Source: an uncultured Veillonella sp. (lineage in GTDB: Bacteria; Bacillota; Negativicutes; Veillonellales; Veillonellaceae). Taken from it: 64,000 nt of DNA. Below are positions 50,561-59,881 of this stretch, one piece after another. The stretch is from assembly GCA_934202215.1 (NCBI GenBank), contig CAKPXR010000001.1, positions 24,221 to 88,220 on the forward strand. Direction: 5' to 3'. The position numbers and the translations under genes are program-made. Under the pieces are notes generated by a model that was not told where the DNA came from, searched no databases, and worked only from the letters and a program-made list of their open reading frames with translations. The first letter of the stretch is position 1. Each line of letters opens with the position of its first letter.

Positions 50561-51916
50561 ATGGCATTAGGTGGTGGCACATTCTTATTCCACAATAAAG
50601 TATTGCCAGGTACTTATATTAACTTCGTATCCAAAGACCGAGCATATGCAGAAGTATCTGACCGTGGCTATGGTGCGATGATGCTCTCTTTTGATTGGGG
50701 CCCAAGTGGTGAAGTGTTCCGTGTAGATAACGACACATTCCAAAAGGATTGCCAAAAATACTTTGGTTATGACTACGGCCATGACAAAATGAAGGGCTTA
50801 CGTGATTTGTTCCGTGGCTTGAAAACAGGTTACTTCTACCGCTTAAATTCTGATGGTGCGCAAGCTACAAGCACAATCGGTAAAGCAAAATATAAGGGTA
50901 TTCGTGGTAATGATTTGGGTGTATCTGTTCAAGCTGATCCAGATAACACTGGTAAATTTATTGTAACTACTTACCTCACTACAGGTGATGTTCGTAAAGT
51001 AGTAGATACTCAAAAGAACTTGAAAGATGCAACAGAATTGCAAGATAACGATTACATTGTATTCACTAAAACTGGTGCATTAACTGCTACAGCGTACACC
51101 GCACTATCCGGTGGTACTAATGGTTCTACAATTACCGTTAAAAACTACCAAGACGGTCTTGATATGATTGAACCTTACTACTTCAACATATTAGGCTACT
51201 CTGGTGCAGATGACACAGTTAAAAACTTGCTTATTGCGTTCACTAAACGTTGCCGTGAGCAAAGTGGTGCTAAATTCCAATTAGTGATTCATGGTAAGAC
51301 TAAAGTCAACTATGACGGTGTTATCTCTATTCTTAACGATGTAACCGATGAAGGCGCTGAAAAAGGCTCTTTGGTATATTGGACAGTAGGTAGAGAAGCA
51401 TCTTGTAACATCAATGCCACAGTAGGAAATATGATCTATGACGGAGAATATACTGTAAATGTTAATTACAAACAGTTCGAACTAGAACAAGCTATCAAAG
51501 ATGGTATGTTCATGTTCCACAATGTTACTGACTCCGTTGGCGGTAATATCCAAGGCGATGTGCGTGTATTGAAAGATATCAACACATTCACAGAATTTAG
51601 CAAAGCTAAAAACCGCGACTTCTCCCTTAACCAAGTCATTCGTGTATTGGATAATTGGGCGATTGATAGTGCTAGATTGTTTAATAAAACACATCTTGAT
51701 AAATCCCCTAATGACCAAGCTGGTCGTGAGTCCTTATGGGGTGACCTTGTATACCTTGCTGAACAGTACCAAAAAGTACGTGCTATTCAAAACTTCGATG
51801 ATAAGGATATCCCAGTACCTACACAAGGTGATAACAAGGAAGATGTATTGGTTAACGTACAATTACAGCCAACTGTGGCTATGGAAAAATTGTACATGAC
51901 TGTTGTAGTAGCCTAG
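50561..51916 (+). CDS. tail sheath protein
   Basis: A 451-residue contractile sheath protein (XkdK-like). N-terminus with GGGTFLFHNKVLPGTYINFVSK; C-terminal part QVIRVLDNWAIDSARLFNKTHLDK and the final VNVQLQPTVAMEKLYMTVVV are typical for the sheath C-terminal domain. It shows the phage has a contractile tail. Confidence 0.93.
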   Translation: MALGGGTFLFHNKVLPGTYINFVSKDRAYAEVSDRGYGAMMLSFDWGPSGEVFRVDNDTFQKDCQKYFGYDYGHDKMKGLRDLFRGLKTGYFYRLNSDGAQATSTIGKAKYKGIRGNDLGVSVQADPDNTGKFIVTTYLTTGDVRKVVDTQKNLKDATELQDNDYIVFTKTGALTATAYTALSGGTNGSTITVKNYQDGLDMIEPYYFNILGYSGADDTVKNLLIAFTKRCREQSGAKFQLVIHGKTKVNYDGVISILNDVTDEGAEKGSLVYWTVGREASCNINATVGNMIYDGEYTVNVNYKQFELEQAIKDGMFMFHNVTDSVGGNIQGDVRVLKDINTFTEFSKAKNRDFSLNQVIRVLDNWAIDSARLFNKTHLDKSPNDQAGRESLWGDLVYLAEQYQKVRAIQNFDDKDIPVPTQGDNKEDVLVNVQLQPTVAMEKLYMTVVVA

Positions 51917-51927
51917 GAGGATAACGC

Positions 51928-52422
51928 ATGGAAAATGAAATTTTAGATGCATTGAAAACGATGGATGCAGCTGACGTTGTTTCTTCTAAATTAGCGTCTT
52001 GCTATATCGTAGAGAATGGTAACCGATACTTACTATTTCAAGCTAAGAAACTTAGCGCAAAAATTAAAAAGAATAAAGAAAAAGTGGCTATTTTGGGCCG
52101 TATTGGTGCGGGTAATAAGTCTACCTCCATAGAATACAGCGGTAGCTTAACTATTTACCACAACACAGCTTTATTCGATAAGATGGTTGAAAAATACTTG
52201 AAAACGGGTGTGGATACATACTTTGATATGCAATTAGTTAACAATGATCCAACTTCTAAAGCTGGTCGTCGTTCTGTAATTCTAAAAGGTGTGAACCTTG
52301 ACGAATTAACAGCAGCTGAATTCGATGCTGAAGGCAAATACATCGAACAAGAACACAACTTCACTTATGAAGGTGTTAAATACGTTCAACACTTTAATGA
52401 ATTAGACGGGATGCAAGCCTAG
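51928..52422 (+). CDS. tail tube protein (XkdM type)
   Basis: A 164-residue protein directly after the sheath gene. KKNKEKVAILGRIGAGNKST near residue 48, YSGSLTIYHNTALFDKMVEKY near residue 71 and EQEHNFTYEGVKY near the end match XkdM/phage tail core protein. AGGAGGATAAC precedes ATG. Confidence 0.9.
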   Translation: MENEILDALKTMDAADVVSSKLASCYIVENGNRYLLFQAKKLSAKIKKNKEKVAILGRIGAGNKSTSIEYSGSLTIYHNTALFDKMVEKYLKTGVDTYFDMQLVNNDPTSKAGRRSVILKGVNLDELTAAEFDAEGKYIEQEHNFTYEGVKYVQHFNELDGMQA

Positions 52423-52454
52423 TGCTTGCTCCCTTTTTTTAGGAGGTTTTTATA

Positions 52455-52883
52455 ATGGCTGAAAATTTGAGCGCATTCCTTAAACAAAACGTTGATGTGG
52501 TTAATGAGACTGAATACGTTGCATCTAAACGTATCAAGGTGAATGGTGAGCCAGTAGCGTGGAAAATTAAAACATTAGCTACTGATGAAACAGAAAAAAT
52601 GCGTAAGAAATACACTAAACGCATTACTGACCGCATCACTCGTCAATCTGAAGAACGCTTTGATGCGACTGCATACAACGAAGATGTGCTATCTAAGGCA
52701 ATCACTTACCCTAATCTTTATGATGCGGAACTTCAAGATAGCTGGGGCGTAACTGAACCTGTTGAGCTCGTGAAAGCAATGCTTACACCAGGTGAATATG
52801 CTGACCTTTTGGCAGCAGTAACAGAAGCCCAAGGCTATGACGTAGGCATGGAAGATAAGGTAAAAGAAGTAAAAAACTCCTAG
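52455..52883 (+). CDS. tail assembly chaperone G (XkdN type), zero-frame product
   Basis: A 142-residue protein (MAENLSAFLKQNV, WKIKTLATDETEKMRKKYTK, LVKAMLTPGEYADLLAAVTEAQGYD) matching the XkdN-type chaperone. TTAGGAGG precedes ATG. Shortly before its TAG stop it carries the slippery heptamer A AAA AAC (52871-52877), in the right phase for a -1 shift into the next short frame. Confidence 0.88.
   Translation: MAENLSAFLKQNVDVVNETEYVASKRIKVNGEPVAWKIKTLATDETEKMRKKYTKRITDRITRQSEERFDATAYNEDVLSKAITYPNLYDAELQDSWGVTEPVELVKAMLTPGEYADLLAAVTEAQGYDVGMEDKVKEVKNS
52871..52877 (+). promoter_or_regulatory. programmed -1 frameshift site
   Basis: In the zero frame the codons read GTA AAA AAC, so A AAA AAC is a canonical X XXY YYZ site. 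It lies 4 bases before the zero-frame stop. The -1 frame is open from before the site through 53053. Confidence 0.85.
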
Positions 52884-53053
52884 AATCCAATGAAACAGAA
52901 ACGATGTTCGCATATTTGGCATTTGTTAAATACCATATGCGACCTTCTGTTTTTGCGGATATGGACATGAATGAAAAGGCTGTAGTAATTGCCTTTATTC
53001 AGCAACATGCCAAAGATGAGCAAGATGAAATGAATAAGGCAAAAAGGGGGTAA
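52877..53053 (+). CDS. tail assembly chaperone T domain, made by -1 frameshift (GT fusion)
   Basis: Fifty-eight residues in the -1 frame continue from the chaperone G gene: LLESNETETMFAYLAFVKYHMRPSV-type sequence, then AVVIAFIQQHAKDEQDEMNKAK. No good start exists of its own (an ATG at 52904 lacks a ribosome site). The GT protein would have 199 residues (52455-52877 joined to 52877-53053). It ends 3 bases before the tape-measure start. This is the standard layout for tail assembly chaperones. Confidence 0.82.
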   Translation, partial: LLESNETETMFAYLAFVKYHMRPSVFADMDMNEKAVVIAFIQQHAKDEQDEMNKAKRG

Positions 53054-53056
53054 TGA

Positions 53057-55084
53057 ATGGCTACACTTTCTAACTATATAAGCCTCTCTACTAATATTCC
53101 TAATGCTATGAACGCAGCCGCAAATGCAACAACTAAAGCCTATCAATCCATGAACACTTTGCATAATAGGATGACTGGCGTATCAAATGCTAGTGAAACG
53201 CTAAGAGCTAGCATGGGCGGTATCATGAACAGCTTTGCAGGTAATCTGTTGGCTAGTACGGTAATGAACGGTGTTGGTGCTATAAAAGGCGCTATCGAAT
53301 CGATTCAAGATACTGCTACTGAATGGGCACAGGTGCAAGCTCGTCTTAAATTGGTAGCTGGAAGCCAAGAAAATGCTGTTTACCTAAATAAGCAGATATT
53401 TGAGTCCGCACAACGTGCAAGAGGCGGTTACTTAGAAATGGCTGATGCAGTAATCCAGGTATCTCAATCCGCGCATGATGCATTCCCAGACCCTAGACAA
53501 GCCGTAGAATTCATGGAAGGAATCCAAAAGGTATTCGCTATAGGCGGTGCATCGAAAGAAGCACAAAAGAACGCAATGCTTCAGTTAACGCAGGGCTTGG
53601 CCAGTGGTCAATTACAAGGCGATGAGTTCAGGTCTATTGCTGAAAACGCGCCTATGATTGAAAACATCATTGCTAAAACTATGGGCGTATCTCGTGGTGA
53701 ACTTAAAAAGTTAGCTTCAGAGGGGAAAATCACTGCTGATGTAATTAAGAATGCCATCATGAATAATATGCCTGAAATTGAAAAGCAGTTTGAATCACTC
53801 CCTAAAACATGGGGTGATCATATGCAGTCGATTAAGAATAAAGCTATTCGAGCGTTCGAGCCTGTGTTCCAACGAATATCCGACCTTGCTAATAGTGAGG
53901 GCGTCCGTGAGTTAGTGGATAACGTAACTGGAGCTATCCAAACGGTAGCACCTGTATTCTATTGGCTCGTAGGCGTTATCGGTGAAACGATTAATACTGC
54001 AGTATGGGCATTTAATACGTTATCTAACTTTGTCAGACAGCACTCATCTATCATGTATATAGCAATGATAATATTGGGCGGTGTTATGGCGTTCTACGCA
54101 ATCCAGGCAGGTATAGCAGCCGGTAGAACGATTCTCGCTGCAGGTGCTATGGCGATTAAGGCCGTAGCAGATTGGGCGGAAACTGCTGCTCTGTTAGCAA
54201 TGATTGTGGCTCAAGAAGGTTTGAACGCTGCATTATATGCGTGTCCTTTAACATGGATAATTGGTTTGATTGTTGCTGTTATAGTCATAATCTACTTAGC
54301 GGTAGAAGCTATTAACTATTTCTGCGATGCGAATATTAGCGTATTAGGAATTGTAGTTGGTGCTTTTTGGGCATTCGGCTCTACTATTTTCAATGTGTTT
54401 GCGTTGGGGTGGAACATCATAGCAGCATTTGTTAATTTCTTGGCCAACGTATTCAAGGACCCATTACATGCAGTCGGTAACTTGTTTATCGATATATGGA
54501 ATGGTATTTGGGGATTTATCAAGGCTCGTATTAATGACATTATCGGTGCTATTAATAAAATACCTGGTGTTAAAGTCGAGGAAGTTGGCGATTCGACAGG
54601 TATGTTACAACGCTTTGAAATTGCTGGCGGTGAAACTACTGTTATGAATAAGATGGAATATTCTAGCGTTACAGGAGCAGCATTAAACGGCTATGGTGTA
54701 GGTGCTGGTTTGAGTTTAGAAAACCTATTGCCTAACATGAAAGGTATTCAAACTCCTAAAGAATTTGACCCTAGCAAAATCACTCCAGGTGCTGATCATA
54801 ATGCGGCTAATGATGCGGCTAATAAGACAGCTGGTAATACTGGTAAAACCGCTAAAAATACAGATAAAATGGGCAAGTCTATCGATATGACAAACGAGGA
54901 AATCAAGGCACTCCGTGAAAGCGCTATCGATAAGTCCTTGAAGAAATGGCAAGATGCCAATATTATCCATATTCAAATGAATAATGATGTTGAAATTAAC
55001 AACGGCACTGACCTTGACGGCTTTACTAGTCAAATCTCGAAAGGCTTGAAAGATGCATTTGCAATTCAAAGGGAGGGAATCTAA
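53057..55084 (+). CDS. tail tape measure protein
   Basis: A 675-residue protein. The N-terminal tape-measure domain spans about 60-270 (TEWAQVQARLKLVAGSQENA, QLTQGLASGQLQGDEFRSIAENAPMI, NNMPEIEKQFESLPKTWGDHM). Several hydrophobic segments lie at about 330-460. The C-terminal part is polar with an Asn/Ala-rich linker (AANDAANKTAGNTGKTAKN). Its shortness implies a short tail of roughly 100 nm, if the usual length rule holds. Confidence 0.93.
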   Translation: MATLSNYISLSTNIPNAMNAAANATTKAYQSMNTLHNRMTGVSNASETLRASMGGIMNSFAGNLLASTVMNGVGAIKGAIESIQDTATEWAQVQARLKLVAGSQENAVYLNKQIFESAQRARGGYLEMADAVIQVSQSAHDAFPDPRQAVEFMEGIQKVFAIGGASKEAQKNAMLQLTQGLASGQLQGDEFRSIAENAPMIENIIAKTMGVSRGELKKLASEGKITADVIKNAIMNNMPEIEKQFESLPKTWGDHMQSIKNKAIRAFEPVFQRISDLANSEGVRELVDNVTGAIQTVAPVFYWLVGVIGETINTAVWAFNTLSNFVRQHSSIMYIAMIILGGVMAFYAIQAGIAAGRTILAAGAMAIKAVADWAETAALLAMIVAQEGLNAALYACPLTWIIGLIVAVIVIIYLAVEAINYFCDANISVLGIVVGAFWAFGSTIFNVFALGWNIIAAFVNFLANVFKDPLHAVGNLFIDIWNGIWGFIKARINDIIGAINKIPGVKVEEVGDSTGMLQRFEIAGGETTVMNKMEYSSVTGAALNGYGVGAGLSLENLLPNMKGIQTPKEFDPSKITPGADHNAANDAANKTAGNTGKTAKNTDKMGKSIDMTNEEIKALRESAIDKSLKKWQDANIIHIQMNNDVEINNGTDLDGFTSQISKGLKDAFAIQREGI

Positions 55085-55768
55085 ATGTATTACTTCTATA
55101 TGGGGACGATGCAGATACCGATTCCCCCTAAAGAATTAACCACTACTATCAACGGCAAGAATGAAACAATGGAGCTATTGGGGAAAGGCGAAGTTAACGT
55201 TATTAAACCTGCAGGGCTTACAGATATTGCTTTTAAATTCTTATTGCCTAACTCCGATTATCCATTTAATGAGTCCTTGCTCTTTAAATCTAAGAAGGCT
55301 AAGTATTACATCGATGAACTCGAAAAGCTTAAAACTACAAAGACAATCTTCCAGTTTATCGTAGTTCGAATGAAACCAGGCGGGCAGATGCTAGCCATGA
55401 CTAACATGAAGTGTACACTTGAAAACTATGTCATTGAAGAAGATGCGGACAACGGTTTTGACTCGTATGCTAGCGTTACATTGAAACAGTGGAAGCCTTG
55501 GGGTGCTAAACGAATTGAAGTGAAGACTGACAAAGACGGTACTGCAAAAGGTAGCGTTAAGTCGGACCGACCAACTGACGGCAAGGTGGCGGCATCTACT
55601 GCTAAAGTGTCTAAAGGTCAGACTTTACAGCAAATCGTTAAGAAGCAACTAGGCAATACGGATAACCTATTCCAAATTGCAGCACTTAACAAAATTGCTG
55701 TACCAGCTATATTGGGTGTAGGTCAGGTTATCCAATTAAAACGAGAAGGTAATAACGAATGGCTATAG
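55085..55768 (+). CDS. baseplate/tail protein with LysM domain (XkdP type)
   Basis: A 227-residue protein. N-terminal MYYFYMGTMQIPIPPKELTT and YASVTLKQWKPWGAKRIE match XkdP. The C-terminal ~45 residues are a LysM-like domain (VSKGQTLQQIVKKQLGN, GVGQVIQLK), which binds peptidoglycan. ATG immediately follows the tape-measure stop. Overlaps the hub gene by 10 bases. Confidence 0.87.
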   Translation: MYYFYMGTMQIPIPPKELTTTINGKNETMELLGKGEVNVIKPAGLTDIAFKFLLPNSDYPFNESLLFKSKKAKYYIDELEKLKTTKTIFQFIVVRMKPGGQMLAMTNMKCTLENYVIEEDADNGFDSYASVTLKQWKPWGAKRIEVKTDKDGTAKGSVKSDRPTDGKVAASTAKVSKGQTLQQIVKKQLGNTDNLFQIAALNKIAVPAILGVGQVIQLKREGNNEWL

Positions 55769-57327
55769 ATGAAAAGAAAACAGTCGAAAAATCTCAAATC
55801 AATGGCACTATCATTCCGTTACCCATGCCAACTCAACTTCACTATGAACTAACCATCAGAAATAAAAGCAATGGTGATTTGTGGCTTGTAGAACCTGAAG
55901 ACGGTGTACAAATTACAAGAGCGGTTGACTGTGTTCCGAGTAAGATGACGTTCAAAGTACCTAAAGACCCTAATCTCAGTTTTGAAGAAGGTGATACCGT
56001 CAAGTTCACTTTAAACGGAGGAGCGGTGTTTTTTGGGTATGTCTTTGAGAAACAACGTGATGGCAACAATAATATATCTGTTACTTGTTATGATCAGATA
56101 CGCTATTTGAAAAATAAAGATTGCTATGTTATCGGAGCTATGACTGCGACTGAGTTCATCAAAATAGTAGCCGATGACTACGGATTAAAATGTGGTTATA
56201 TGGACGATACTGTTTGGAAAACTCCGGAGAAACCGCAAACCTTATTCAAAGATAAGTCGTTGCAAGAAATGATATGCCAATTACTTGATAAAACGGCTAT
56301 ATACACGCCGAATCATGCGTTCTATCATTTGTACGATGATGCGGGTGAGTTACGGCTAGCATCGTTTGAGACTATGAAAACCGATATTTACATTGATGAT
56401 GAGTGCATGGAAGATGTGCAATACACAACTTCCATAGACAAGGAAACATACAACTATGTAAAAATCGTCCGCACAGTTCCGAACGGTGCAGAAAGCAAGC
56501 TAGAGAACACGTTTATTGCCAAAGACCAGAAGCATATTGACCAATGGGGGCGTTTGCAGTATTTGCTAATCCCTAATGAGAAGGACGTCAACGCAGTGGC
56601 ACAAGCCAAGGCAATCATGGCTCACAAAAACAAGAAAAGCCGTGAGATTAAGTTGAAAAATGTCATTGGCGATGTGCGTGTACGTGGTGGCTCATTGGTG
56701 TATATCAATAGAAACTTTGGCGATATGATTGTTAATAATTATATGATGGTGACATCTGTTACCCATACATTTAAAACAGGATTTCATGGAATGGATTTAG
56801 ATTTACGATACGTTGATAATGACGCAGCCTATGAAGTTGCAAAAGACGAAGATGCGGAAGCGGTTAAGAAAATCGAGGCTAGCAAGAAAACAAAATCTGT
56901 TGCTGGTGCTGGTGGAGTTGCTACTGGCGCAGGTGGTACGGCAGGACAAGTTGATACTGCATTCCAAATGAATAATGGCCGTGTATCTCAATATGGTAGT
57001 GAAGGATGCGCAGATCAAGTAGTCGCTGCTGGTTCTTATTACAATTCTGATTTAAAAGCAGAATATGACAAAGGCACAGCTTATGTTCCTACACTCCGAC
57101 AAAACCTAGAAGCGAAAGGGTATGTTACTGAACAATTTAACGGCTATGCTAACAAAGGTGATTTGTTGATTTATGGTGATGATGATCATGTTGTAATTGC
57201 TGATGGTGCTGGTGGGTGCTTTGGTAACTCATCTAGCCGTGGCTATGCAATGCACTATGGAGATGCTAATTATGCATGGCACAATGGCGAAGCGCCAACC
57301 AAGATTATTCGAATGGGGGCATCATAA
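55759..57327 (+). CDS. baseplate hub (XkdQ type) with C-terminal peptidase-like domain
   Basis: A 522-residue protein. Residues 1-370 are the XkdQ/gpD-like hub (YDQIRYLKNKDCYVI, TIYTPNHAFYHLYDDAGELRL, VIGDVRVRGGSLVYI). After a Gly/Ala linker (about 385-410) the last ~115 residues contain EGCADQVVA, KGDLLIYGDDDHVVIADGAGG and NSSSRGYAMHY. The Cys and DHVVIAD elements resemble an NlpC/P60- or CHAP-like cysteine peptidase. It would cut peptidoglycan as the tail tip enters the cell. Confidence 0.83.
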   Translation: MAIDEKKTVEKSQINGTIIPLPMPTQLHYELTIRNKSNGDLWLVEPEDGVQITRAVDCVPSKMTFKVPKDPNLSFEEGDTVKFTLNGGAVFFGYVFEKQRDGNNNISVTCYDQIRYLKNKDCYVIGAMTATEFIKIVADDYGLKCGYMDDTVWKTPEKPQTLFKDKSLQEMICQLLDKTAIYTPNHAFYHLYDDAGELRLASFETMKTDIYIDDECMEDVQYTTSIDKETYNYVKIVRTVPNGAESKLENTFIAKDQKHIDQWGRLQYLLIPNEKDVNAVAQAKAIMAHKNKKSREIKLKNVIGDVRVRGGSLVYINRNFGDMIVNNYMMVTSVTHTFKTGFHGMDLDLRYVDNDAAYEVAKDEDAEAVKKIEASKKTKSVAGAGGVATGAGGTAGQVDTAFQMNNGRVSQYGSEGCADQVVAAGSYYNSDLKAEYDKGTAYVPTLRQNLEAKGYVTEQFNGYANKGDLLIYGDDDHVVIADGAGGCFGNSSSRGYAMHYGDANYAWHNGEAPTKIIRMGAS

Positions 57328-57740
57328 TGGATAGCGAATACATGAAAATCGTTAATACGATTAAAGAAATAGCGAGCACCGTTATTTCAAATGGCGAGCC
57401 TATGGAAGTAATCGTAGGCGAAGTTGTCAGTGTATCACCGCTTGCTATTAAGATTGACCCTAAGCTAACCGTACCTGAAGAGAACATTATTCTTACCAAA
57501 AATACCTGCGAATGGACTATGGAGATGAGTGTTGATCATGTTACAGAAAACCGAGCAGGTGGTGGTGGTATGGCCTTATTTGAAAGCCATAATCATGAGT
57601 ACAAAGGCCGTAAGAAGTATCTCGTTCACAATCAATTAGTAATGGGCGACAAAGTCATTATGCTGAAGGAGACAGGTGGCCAACGTTACATAGCGTTAGA
57701 CCGTTGGTATAACCCAAATAGGGGGTGCACGACTAAGTAA
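57327..57740 (+). CDS. XkdR-like protein (DUF2577)
   Basis: A 137-residue baseplate-associated protein (EVIVGEVVSVSPLAIKIDPKLTV, VMGDKVIMLKETGGQRYIALDRW). ATG overlaps the hub stop (TAATG); the longer frame from 57276 is not needed. DUF2577/XkdR sits in this position in PBSX-like tails. Confidence 0.82.
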   Translation: MDSEYMKIVNTIKEIASTVISNGEPMEVIVGEVVSVSPLAIKIDPKLTVPEENIILTKNTCEWTMEMSVDHVTENRAGGGGMALFESHNHEYKGRKKYLVHNQLVMGDKVIMLKETGGQRYIALDRWYNPNRGCTTK

Positions 57741-58171
57741 TGGCAGATAATTTACTATTACCAAAACAAAATAACGATGCGCTTATTCCTGACACAGTGA
57801 ATTACATTGAACCATCACATACGTATGATGTTGATTTTAGAACGGATAGCCAAATTAGAGGGTATGCGGATAAGTTGCGAGCTATGGAGCAAGCGATTTA
57901 TAAAATCATCAATACGGAGCGATACCAATATATTATTTACAGTTGGAATTACGGCATCGAACTACAAGACTTATTCGGACAGCCAATTCCGTATGTGTAC
58001 GCTGAGTTACAGCGCCGCATAGAAGAGGCTTTGCTGAATGACGATAGAATAACTAAAGTATACAACTTTGATTTTAGCAACGAAGGTGGTGACGTCATGG
58101 TTGAATTTGATGTAGATACCATTTACGGTACGCTACAAAAAATCAAGAAAGGGGTGAAAGGTATTGTATGA
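57740..58171 (+). CDS. XkdS-like baseplate protein (DUF2634)
   Basis: A 143-residue protein with DNLLLPKQNNDALIPDTVNY, then YQYIIYSWNYGIELQDLFGQPIPYVYAELQRRIEEALL, a gp25/DUF2634 wedge pattern. Start overlaps the previous stop by one base. Confidence 0.87.
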   Translation: MADNLLLPKQNNDALIPDTVNYIEPSHTYDVDFRTDSQIRGYADKLRAMEQAIYKIINTERYQYIIYSWNYGIELQDLFGQPIPYVYAELQRRIEEALLNDDRITKVYNFDFSNEGGDVMVEFDVDTIYGTLQKIKKGVKGIV

Positions 58172-59243
58172 GCATATGACGGCCAATCGAATTGAAAAAC
58201 GAATGCTCGATAGAGTTAAAGATGAATTCGATAGGCGCGAAGGTAGTGTTATATACGATGCTACAGCTCCGGCAAGTGTGGAGTTTGCAGAACTCTATAT
58301 CCTAGCAGATGTTATTTTGAAACAAGCGTTTGCAACTACTGCAGACCGTGACTTCTTAATACTTAGGGCAGCAGAGTTCAATATTTACCCTGAACCTGCA
58401 ACGCAAGGCGAGTTCGAGGCTCAGTTTAATATGGCGGTGCCGATTGGTTCACGTTTTAACTACAACGAATATAACTTTGTTGTAACAGAGGTAATCGACG
58501 ATACAGAACATAAGTACAAGCTCAAATGTGAACAGTACGGGCGCTCTCCTAATGCGACTACCGGGGATATTACGCCAATCCAAGGTATTAATGGCCTTAC
58601 CTCTGCGAAGATATTGAAAAATATCACGCCAGGTGAAGATGAAGAGGACACAGAAGTATTTAGAAAACGGTATTTTGATGCTTTGAAATCAAAGGCATAC
58701 GGCGGTAATGGGGCGGACTACAAGGAAAAGGTATTAGCTATCCCTGGCGTTGGCGGTGTTAAAGTATACCGCTGTTGGAATGGTGGTGGCACGGTTAAGT
58801 TGGTTGTATTGAACAGCGACTACAAACCTGCAGCCGACGAGCTTATTAAGGAAATAGAGAACGTGATAGACCCTGCACCTAAAGGCAATGGGTACGGTCT
58901 CGCTCCTATTGGCCACACCGTAACAATCGAGAAGGCCGACCCAGTAACGGTCAACTATAGAATTGAAGTAACTATGATGAGTGGTCATGCAGTTAACGAA
59001 ATTCAAACTGTAGCAGAGAACGCTATCAAGCAACGATTACTTATTCGTGCTAAGGAATGGTGTAATCAAGACGAGAAGGAACATGTTATTCTTCGTTCTA
59101 GTCTCGTAACGGCTTTAATGGTTGAGCTACCTAATGTTCTTGATGTAGGTAGAATTACCATAAACGGTGCTGCTATATCAAAACTAGAATTAAAGGATAA
59201 TCAAATCCCAGTACTCGGGACGATTACTTTGGTGGCAGTATGA
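58164..59243 (+). CDS. baseplate J-like protein (XkdT)
   Basis: A 359-residue baseplate wedge protein. RVKDEFDRREGSVIYDATAPAS near residue 17, FNIYPEPATQGEF and EVFRKRYFDALKSKAYGGNGADYKEKVLAIPGVGGVKVYR are strong XkdT/gpJ signatures. Start TTG 58164 with AAGGGG upstream, or ATG 58176. Overlaps the next gene by ATGA. Confidence 0.92.
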   Translation: MYEHMTANRIEKRMLDRVKDEFDRREGSVIYDATAPASVEFAELYILADVILKQAFATTADRDFLILRAAEFNIYPEPATQGEFEAQFNMAVPIGSRFNYNEYNFVVTEVIDDTEHKYKLKCEQYGRSPNATTGDITPIQGINGLTSAKILKNITPGEDEEDTEVFRKRYFDALKSKAYGGNGADYKEKVLAIPGVGGVKVYRCWNGGGTVKLVVLNSDYKPAADELIKEIENVIDPAPKGNGYGLAPIGHTVTIEKADPVTVNYRIEVTMMSGHAVNEIQTVAENAIKQRLLIRAKEWCNQDEKEHVILRSSLVTALMVELPNVLDVGRITINGAAISKLELKDNQIPVLGTITLVAV

Positions 59244-59872
59244 TTACAGATTTCGGTGTTTTTAAGCGAGATATTGATATCTCACAATTCGCCGTTCCGT
59301 TAACTCGAGATTCTCGTGATATCCAAGAAGTGTATCGAGTGGAATCGGCTGAATTACAACTACTATGGGACATCATGCTCGATATATTTAAAGAAGAGTA
59401 CATCTATACCGCTGCAGATTACGGACTTGAGGCTTGGGAACAAATATTAGGTATTAATCCTCCAGATTTAACGAATACAGAAGGACGCAGAAGCGAAATA
59501 CTATCGGTATTAATCGGTCAGCGTCCTTTTACTATGCCTAAAGTACAAGAAATGCTTAACTTTAAGTTTGGTAATCATGTGGTAGAGCACTCTGTTGTAT
59601 CTGATAGGTATGAGTACTGGCTAGACGTAGTAGATGGGTTTGAAACACAACTCAACAACATCATTGATTACGTTGAGCCGTTAATTCCTAAGAACTTAAT
59701 CATCAAAACTAAAAGTACTACAAACCTTAACGGTGAAATATACATCGGTGCTATCTCCGATGTATATGAATCGTTCCATGTAGGATCTGCATTAGATGAA
59801 TTTGATTTCAGGGCAAACTCCGAAATCAATGTAGGTATGAGTTTTGATGTATTAGAAACAATTAAAGTATAA
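59240..59872 (+). CDS. DUF2313/YmfQ-like tail protein (XkdU type)
   Basis: A 210-residue protein (ELQLLWDIMLDIFKEEYIYTAADYGLEAWEQILGI, RRSEILSVLIGQRPFTMPKVQEML) that matches the DUF2313/XkdU proteins joining baseplate and fibres. Overlaps the XkdT gene by four bases and precedes the fibre gene. Confidence 0.88.
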   Translation: MITDFGVFKRDIDISQFAVPLTRDSRDIQEVYRVESAELQLLWDIMLDIFKEEYIYTAADYGLEAWEQILGINPPDLTNTEGRRSEILSVLIGQRPFTMPKVQEMLNFKFGNHVVEHSVVSDRYEYWLDVVDGFETQLNNIIDYVEPLIPKNLIIKTKSTTNLNGEIYIGAISDVYESFHVGSALDEFDFRANSEINVGMSFDVLETIKV

Positions 59873-59881
59873 GGAGAACAT

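Noticed and set aside
52904-53053. Independent small gene starting at ATG 52904
   Set aside because: No ribosome site, and the slippery heptamer and open upstream frame explain it as the frameshift part of the chaperone.
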